Source: Owenia fusiformis (taxonomy: Eukaryota; Annelida; Polychaeta; Sabellida; Oweniidae). Taken from it: a stretch of DNA of 60,000 nt. The stretch is taken from NCBI GenBank assembly GCA_903813345.2, contig CAIIXF020000007.1:10361730-10421729 (forward strand). The letters are read 5' to 3'. The position numbers and the translations under genes are program-made. Within the stretch, counting starts at the first letter, position 1, and each line of letters starts with the position of its first letter. Positions 29,601 through 38,600 of this stretch are shown here, one piece after another. A model generated the notes under the pieces. That model saw only the letters and a list, made by a program, of their open reading frames with translations, had not been told where the DNA came from and did not search any database.

Positions 29601-32600
29601 CCCGTACATGTTAAGGACTCAAAAATAATTTGGAGGACGCAAAAATTAAAAATATTTCCGTTTTTTGGACGCAAAATTTTTTTAGGTCAATACTACAATG
29701 TGTTTACAACGATACCTAACAAAAACAAATAATTATGATCTCTCATCTTTATTTGAATCGTAAATAAGGCTCAACATGTTGAATATTTACAAATAATCAT
29801 GATTCTCTCAAATTTTTCGACTTTGTTTATTTTTAGATTTGAAACCATGACACGCCACAGTTTTTCCTATTCAGAAACAAATATTAGGTTATTCATGAAA
29901 TAAAATGTATTCATTGTCGAATGAACGAACATGCATTTATTCAGTCCGTATTTTACTTCCGTTTTAAATTCGCGGCAAGAAATCAAAAACTGAAAAATAG
30001 GGGACACACTTTTTTTTCAAAGGACACACTTTTTAAAAAAAATTACGTCCTTGGGACTCACAAATTTTCTAACCTAATGCAAGCACTGAGTGCAGGATCC
30101 CTAATAGGCACAAACATATCATCTATATCAGAACTCATAGAGGTAGCCGTTCACTCATTTTCATCAATGGCTATTCTTCACTCTTGTCATATTGATTTGT
30201 AAAATGCTTTAGTACTCCTTCAAATTGATGACTCAAGGAAAATGGTATACTGTTAGAATAGAATTGTTATGTGGAGTACAAAGCCCCTAATCAATTGCAA
30301 CTAGACAAACGTCAGATTACTCTACTCAATAGTATCTAATGGGGATTGCACACAAACAAATAGTGCCTCACAGGTTTTAAAAAATAAATGCTGCACACAC
30401 AAGCTTGACCACCCAGGCTTGACCAACACGTGAATGTGACAAAATGATACTATCTGGTAACTTATTGAAAATGGTTACAAAAGTTTTAACCTTGAATTCC
30501 ATATATATAGGGTCTGTTTCCCCGCTGGTGGTAGAGTAGTAGTGAGCACAGACCCGTAAAATACATTTCAAAAAATAATTAGATGACTAAGTAGAAAATT
30601 CTTTGACAGAAGACATGGGATTTAATTTCTGACAGAACTATCTACTACATGTATGGGTATTCAACCGATATCAATGAAGGTTTATATAATTGCCCCGGAT
30701 CACAATACAATCTTGCACATAATTGACATATGGTTAGATGTCTCAAACATGATTAGTATTTAGTACAAACTATCTTAATTAATACAATGCACACACTTTT
30801 CAGTCACTTCAACATTCAGACTTTTTTACCTGATGGACCTACAAATAATATAAAGTGGATTTCTTATTTCAAATTGGTATCATCATAAATGATTGAAGAG
30901 CTATGAAATCATTATCTTTTGTTTCCTGAACAATATTGCATTAAAATAACATTGTTCTATTATTAAGGTATTATAAAGATAATCGTATCAAGTACATGAA
31001 AAGATTATTTTATTTTTTGATTAAAATAAATTGGACCCATCTCATTTTTATGTGTAAAAAGTATATACAATTGGAACATGATGATAAATAAGATAACTAG
31101 CCCTAATGACTGAGACTATGTAATGAGATATAATAAAAAGCTCTATGCTATATTTACCATTGCCTCGCTGCAGAAAACTCCTTGTGTCTGGAAATTTCAT
31201 CTCAAGACCTGCAAGGAAACATATACATACACATACATTATCAAATGAGATACTATACCAAAACATGTAAATCATTATATTGATGTGAATAGAAGTGCAT
31301 CTTTTACTTTTTTTGTCATTTTGCAATAGACTAGATGCGAGTAGACATAATCTTGATTTACGTCATTAAATATTCAAAATTCAGTCAAAGTACATCTAGA
31401 AATATGGTTTCGAAAATTGTTTATCAACTTTGAAAATTAATTTTTTTTGAAAGTTTGACTTCTTGTTCGAGTTGATTCCCCATAGACCCAATGTTACAAA
31501 ATCACAAAAAGTGAAATATCTTTTCTTGTATTGGACAGATAACATTTTCTTTTACTGGACATATTTCAATTTGCATAACTATTAGATATTTAAGGGTTAT
31601 ATGAAAATTGAACCACTTAAACAAATGTAATTTAATTTAAAGGGAACTTTCTGCTATACCCGCCATGCTATCTGACCCGAACGAGCCACCTGGTGGTGAA
31701 ACCTGTAAATACCTACTCGCATCTGCGTTATTAAAATTTCACAACCTGGTTAGTTCCAAATGCCAATCATCATAGTACCAGATGTCAGTCACGTCACAAT
31801 CTGTTATGGCTGTAACAATCGGGGTAACATAAAAAATGTCATATCTCACCTCCTAATGATCCTTTCACAGAGAGATCCGACACTTTCACTTCAATCTCAG
31901 CAACCCATGAGTACAAGTCATCACGTCCAAGTCGCTGCATTATATTCTTCAACTCTTTATAATTTCCCGGTTCTACAATGCCCTGGAGTTCTAATGAGTT
32001 CAGTAAATCTAGTCTGGTAGATTCAAATGAAAGTTCTTGCATTTGCCAACCTCTACAAGTATTCCGTAATCCTGTAATATTGTCAGGGGTTAACTGTCGA
32101 GATATATCAACTAAAAGTTTGTAATGCAGTTTTCTAATGTCTTTCTGATATTTATTCGTGAGCACATCATTTATGGGGCAGTCATCTGAAATAGAGGATA
32201 TTTATTAAATAATTACCAAATTACATACAAATGTGCTTGTTATCTCAATGATTATAAAACATTTTCTTCAGAGATATATAAAATAATCATTTTGCTCAGT
32301 TGTCATGATTAGTTTGCGATTACTCTCAGTTTTCAATTACATCATATTCATAGTATACCATTGCTTCCTATATTTGATTTTACTGAACTTTAAACATTTT
32401 AAAAACTGTGGTAGAATACTAAGAAAAGTTGGAAATCATAAATACGCACAACTGATTGAGTTTACTGATATCTTACCCAGGAGTCCATTTTTGAAACCGT
32501 CGTAACTTAAGGTTTAGTTGCAAGTCATTTTTCGTCTAAAAGTAGACAATAGTTTTCTGAATCATAAACTACGATCATGTACCCCAGTGTAATATTCAAT

Positions 32601-35600
32601 TCTTTAATATCTTACCCAATGTAACTTTCAATAGTTTGCCTATCTTATTGCCTATCTCTTCACATTTCTCAGCCAGATCCATGCGTCCCAATACAATCAT
32701 CATATCCCATAGGCTTTTATAGTTGCCAGGGACGATAACTCCCTGTTGCTGTAACCCATACATCAAGTCCAGCATTGTAGAATAAAATGGTAAATCATCA
32801 CAAGTGTATCCCCAAGCGTGGATAATGCTCTTTAGTTCTTTGAACTCATGAGGTGCAATGAGTTTGCTTATATCCAGAATGATCATATTGTTCATATTGT
32901 TTACTTCAGGGTTCTGTGTGGCCTGTGTGATAGCACCACCACCTGGAAATATGAACATATCACTAGTAGGGGATATCTAATGTGCCTAATTTTAACATAT
33001 ATAAGGATCATGTACTGGGAGGTTTTGGATATGGTTTTTATCCCGAGGGAGATATGGATATCTACCTGAGGGACTGTGAAATCTGTATCCTATGTGTAGT
33101 TCATGTGACACTGAAGCTATTGTATTACTGAAGTGTACAGACTCAAATAGGGAGCATTTTTTAGAGGACAGAGTTATGATAACATATAATCTTCATATAA
33201 ACAGAATTTTAAAACAAAAACTCCATAAGAGAAAAAAATGAAAAATGTAAATATTGTTGATTCTAACCCACCACCCTAAAACATATAATATTGGCCATAA
33301 ATGTAACCAGAACAACGGCAACGCCAAAGCGTAGCGAATCCCATCGAACAGCCATGGAAGGCATTTTTACAAATAACAAAGTATATAGCAAAAATGGCCG
33401 CCTCCTACCAAAAGTGTCATTAGACCATTTGCCATACTTATAGTATTCACAAACCAAATATGAACAAAATCGCTCCACTACTTTTCGAGTTATAGTAAAA
33501 TATGTTAAAATGGCGGCCATTTTGAAAAATGGCCGCCTTCTACCAAAAGTGTCATTAGACAGTGTGCCATGCTTACAGTATTCACATGCCAAATATGAAC
33601 AAAATCGCTTCACTACTTTTCGAATTATTATAAAATACATTAAAATGGCGGCCATTTTTCAAATTTTTTTTCAAAATGGCCACTTTCTACTAAAAGTGTC
33701 ATAAGATAGTGTGTCATGCTTTTAGTATTCACATACCAAATATGAACAAAATCGCTCCACTACTTTTCGAGTTATAGTAAAATACGTTAAAATGGCGACC
33801 ATTTTTCAAAATGGCCGCCTTCTACCAAAAGTGTCATTAGACAGTGTGCCATCCTTATAGTATTCACATACCAAATATGAACAAAATCGCTTCACTACTT
33901 TTCGAGTTATAGTAAAATAGGTTAAATGGCGGCCATTTTTCAAAATGGCGGTCATTTTTTAAAATGGCCACTTTCTACCAAAACTGTCTTTAGACAGTGT
34001 GCAATGTTTATAGTATTCACATACCAAATATGAACAAAATCGCTCCACTACTTTTCGAGTTACAGCAAAAATCGTAAAATAACGAGTAAAGGCCGCCATT
34101 TTTCAAGATGGCTGCCATGTGCTTCTTTAATATCTACATTTCTAGCTTTATTAATGTCCTATATAATTTTTCTACATCTAAAACATATTGCTATTACAGT
34201 TTTACATATTGCACCTAAATTACTGTAAATTCGGCACTAAAATGGCCGCCATTTTGAAATGAGCGGCCATTTTGAAAATCAGCTTTCGAGCAGAACTTCT
34301 ACCCCCATAGGGTATATGTGTACAAAATATGAACAAAATCGGGCCAACGGTATTTGAGTTATTGCCCGGACGGACGGACGGACGGACAGACGGACGGACG
34401 GACGGAGGCGTTCCCTATATCCCTCCGAACTTCGTTCGATGGGATAATAAGTAATTAATGATTACGGTGATTTATTCAACAAAGAGTCAATGAAAAAATT
34501 ACATGTACCAAATTCCATACATACCCAGATGTTTTAGTAAAAAGGGATGCTATCTTCTTGTTGTAAAAAGGTATTGTCTAAATGCCTCGAATAATACACA
34601 CATACAATTTCTATTTTAACTATCATATTCATACATACTGTTATTTTCCTCCTGATATTGTCAAGTTCTATAACATGCAAAACAAACTTTCCCATATCTT
34701 ACCTACTGTCTCCCTTATACAAACAATCTCTCTCTCAGTCTGAACAGCAAGCTCTGACAAGTCCCCGCGTCCAATCTTGCTCAGCATTGACACCAGAGTC
34801 CCATACTGACCCAGACTTATGCCACCTACTTCCTCAATAGCTTGGCACACAGCAATACAAGAGTTGGCATTCAGCAATCGCTTGGTTTGGCGGACATTGT
34901 GTGACGAGCACTGAGATTTAAGGCTGGAGAGTTCACTGGATGATAACTCATTATGAAGATCGAAGAAGAGTTTGTAATGAAGTTTGCGGATTTCTTGAAC
35001 CCCTGGAATATGAAAAATCATAAACATATCTACTGGCTTTTAATTTTGATGCCATTGGTTGGTCTCGTGGGAATTTGTGTTCGATTTGAATGTCATACTT
35101 CACACAATTTCTGCGCTAACGAAACACACATTTAGATTTCTTTATCATCACAATAATTTTAGTTAGGTTGAGTTTAGCATACCATACCATTAATGCATTT
35201 CAATAATTTATTTGTAAAAAAATATACAGTATTGATTAATAGCTGACCAAAGTGTAACATTTTTGATATTTGTTATTTTTGTTAATCCTACCATGTTGGT
35301 TTGACTGACACCTAATATTGATCTCATCAGCTAGTTTAGACACAATGTGGTTATAGAGGACAGCATTGTCTCCAATGCTGATGTGGCCAAAGTTATAAAT
35401 GAGTGGTGCTAATTGTGAGAATCCTTCCTCCAAGTCTGCTGGTCGTTCTACCACTAAAGCACCTATTGTTCCTGGCACAGATATATTACCCTAGAAATAA
35501 TGAAGGTTGCATATAAAGTACAATTGTAATTTACTGTTTTTTGTCAACTTAATCTGGTGACTGATTTAATTTTGCGAAATTGGCTTATTTCAAAAATTTG

Positions 35601-38600
35601 CTCCTTCATTTCTTCGCCAATTTTTCAGAAATCCCTGGGATGTTTTTGTTCTGTGTAAATTCGCCAATTCCACAGATATTAATCTTAAGGCTACTGAATT
35701 CGCCAAATTAAATCCCGCCAAATTAAGTTCACTAACAGTATTCATTTTATTCACATGTTGATAAATTCTATGATAGTGTGTTTTTAAAAAAGTGAGATGT
35801 ATAATAAAATAGCCTAATATTACTAATTTCTTGCAGAATAAAACTCAACGAAATACAAATATACGTATATTCAGTGGAAATAGCAATTTGGAAATGATTT
35901 AGTTACCTGTCCAACATCAAGGTCAACATATATAGGTGACCTTCCTAGCCTAGCTGCATAATTCAGTAGCAGCTTACACACTGTCGTCTTCCCAACATCC
36001 ATAGGTCCGACTACCATGATCTACAACATATACAAGTTTAGTCATGCTTCAAATCTCAAAATTATTTTTATTCTAATAATTTATTCCATTTTCTAATGTG
36101 GCGCAAAACAATTTGAAAAATATCTATAAATGCCACACTTCTTATAACTCTCGTGGCTAAACTTTTAAGCACTCAAATTGTATTTAATTATCATTATTTA
36201 TGTTTATTTATTTATCATTATATGAAGTTATCATATAACAAATAATGTTATAGCCATAAATTCCATATTATCATCTATATGTGCCTAATACAGTGAAAGG
36301 ACAGTGGTGTCTGTAGATACTTACCCTGGGCCCTCGACCACCTTCCTTTAAAGCAATTTGTCTCATCTGGTCCAAAGCAGCATGTGTGTTGATGTAGATT
36401 GTCATTGGGGTCTCTTGGGCAATGTAGGCAACCTCTGTCTTGCCAGTCAAGTGCATGTGTTAAGAATTGTATAACATATTTTGCAACATGTTTCGTAAAT
36501 GGTGAATATCTAAGTGATTCTTTTTAATTTTTGATTTTTAAAGTGGCTCACCTGCTTTTAACTCTGATACTTTAAGACATCTATCAGAATTAACAAAATT
36601 CAAAACAACCTGTAACTTGCACGATTGATAGGCTGAAGCAAACACTCTAAGAGTTTGGGTACTTTTCATCCTGTACAAGGTGAACATTTATTTTAAACTG
36701 AGAAAATTTAGAGAGTTTTTATCAAAGTATATTGATATTATAAGTTACAGTTACAGGTGAATAGTTTTTTACAATAATATATTTCTCAGATACAAATACA
36801 TATTTTTTGAAGATGAAGAGTTTCTTTGAAAGGATATTGATACACTGCATCCTTGGAAAGTAAAAATTGCAATCTTGGAACCACCAGGAAAATAAAATTT
36901 CTTGTTCTTTGTTAACTCTGTTCCAAATATTTCTGCAAGGCCTCCTTTCAGCTGAAACAAAATGAGTTTTGATAATTGTTAACATAAAGAAGATAGGAGT
37001 ACATTTTAATACATGACAAAATGAGACCCAAAATGGCTACCATTTAAAGGAAGATTGTAGTGTATACTTGATATTCTATTCCTTTGCCACAATCACTATT
37101 AATTTGTGAAAACAAATGAAAAACTAAATTTCTACTTCTATATCTATTTTCATTAAAATTGAAAATGCTTTCACATATGGTATGTCTTTTATCCCCTAAG
37201 CTCAAGGAGAAGACTCGTTATATGAAAGACCATGTCGATATTTTCATGCTGTCCAAAAACAGGTACATATCTACATTTCAGATTCTTAATCCCCCCTCTC
37301 CTTACACCAAAATCATCATTGAACATCAACTGAACCAAGATAGTAATTTTTATTTCTTTTATTCATTTTTGACTTCATCTGTTACTGATCTTACAGGCAG
37401 ATATCATGAGTACATGTAGTTTCCTTACCTCCACACAAACATTAGCGTCATGTTCAACCTCAAATCTGAGTTCAGTATCGGGAGCAAGTGTGTAAACTGT
37501 AGTTTTCTGAAAGCAATAAACCATTTAATTTTAACTGTTAAGGACTGCATGTATAGTACATGTATATTCACATATTATATGTATAGTCACAGTCTGGTGA
37601 TATGATAGATGATATTGATATCCAATTATGCAACTATGGGCTTTTGAAAGCCGATGATATGGCTAATCCTGAATTCCTGATTGCGATTTCTTGTTGGTAG
37701 ATTACAAAATTGAAACTAACTTTAACTCTCACTGCCAGTGTTACATATGATAGATATTATTACTATTTGTCATTGATAAAGATTTTGACAAGGATTACAA
37801 AGGCCACTTTCCTAGTCCTACCAGTATTCATTTTACACCCGTGCTATTACTATATCACTCGTGTTTTATGTCATATTAACGAATTATTCAATGATGTCAA
37901 ATAATCTTTTGACTTCATTTTTCAACTTTCGTAGGTCTCAAGAGAAATAAATTGCAGTGTCATGAAATGTAATTTGTAGACATGTCAGCCATGTATGTCT
38001 TCAGGTGAGATTATTGGAATATTGTTTCATGTTTTATGGTCATTTGAAGATGAGTTTCTTAGGAGACAGAAATTTGTCATTTCTAAGATAGAACAAAGGG
38101 CAGTTGCAGCAAAAAGGCAGAGTCAATAGATAATAGATATGAGGCCCATGGATCTCTACAAGCATCGTCTCCTGTATTAGATCATTGATACACCTTTCAC
38201 TGATATCTCCAATATACATGTATGCAACAACATATCAAAAGCAGTGAGAGTCACATGCTGTTATGTTCTGGATCTTCTGGATCTTAACTTCATGATCAAA
38301 GTTTTCAAAAATAACACTTTTCTGATTGTATATCATGATCTAGATCTGACCTATCACTAGAGCCAGTAGATCTACAGTTCGTTAAACTGCTTCAAGACAA
38401 CAAGTTGAACCTAAAAATAAGAAATCTAAATGTTATTGTGCAATAATATATGGAAAAACATATTCATACTGCACACAAATGACATTTGTATATTTCAGAT
38501 AATTTAGTGTTTTGTGAAATAAGCCTGTGCTCTCTTGTTATTTGAGGTCTATCCGCCAAGTTATTTTTTCAGAATTAACATTGCAGAGAAGCATCAAAAT

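Noticed and set aside
33263-33655. 130-codon ORF with repeated MAAILxYF...GRRRPF
   Set aside because: Translation of the GCCATTTTG composite repeat.
31850-35002. DED exons as an independent gene nested in a CLP1 intron
   Set aside because: No start exon, terminal exon or in-frame upstream ATG is evident, and every exon is phase-matched to CLP1. Kept as the main alternative to test, not as the primary model.
34703-35002. RGD string in the first DED exon as an integrin-binding motif
   Set aside because: It is part of the RxDL signature of a predicted intracellular domain; proximity to an integrin gene is coincidence.
36838-36960. Continuation of CLP1 exon 3 to the stop 63 codons downstream
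   Set aside because: It would read [12 protein letters not shown], unlike CLP1, and would skip the conserved LTGKTEVAY; the AT-AC junction explains both.
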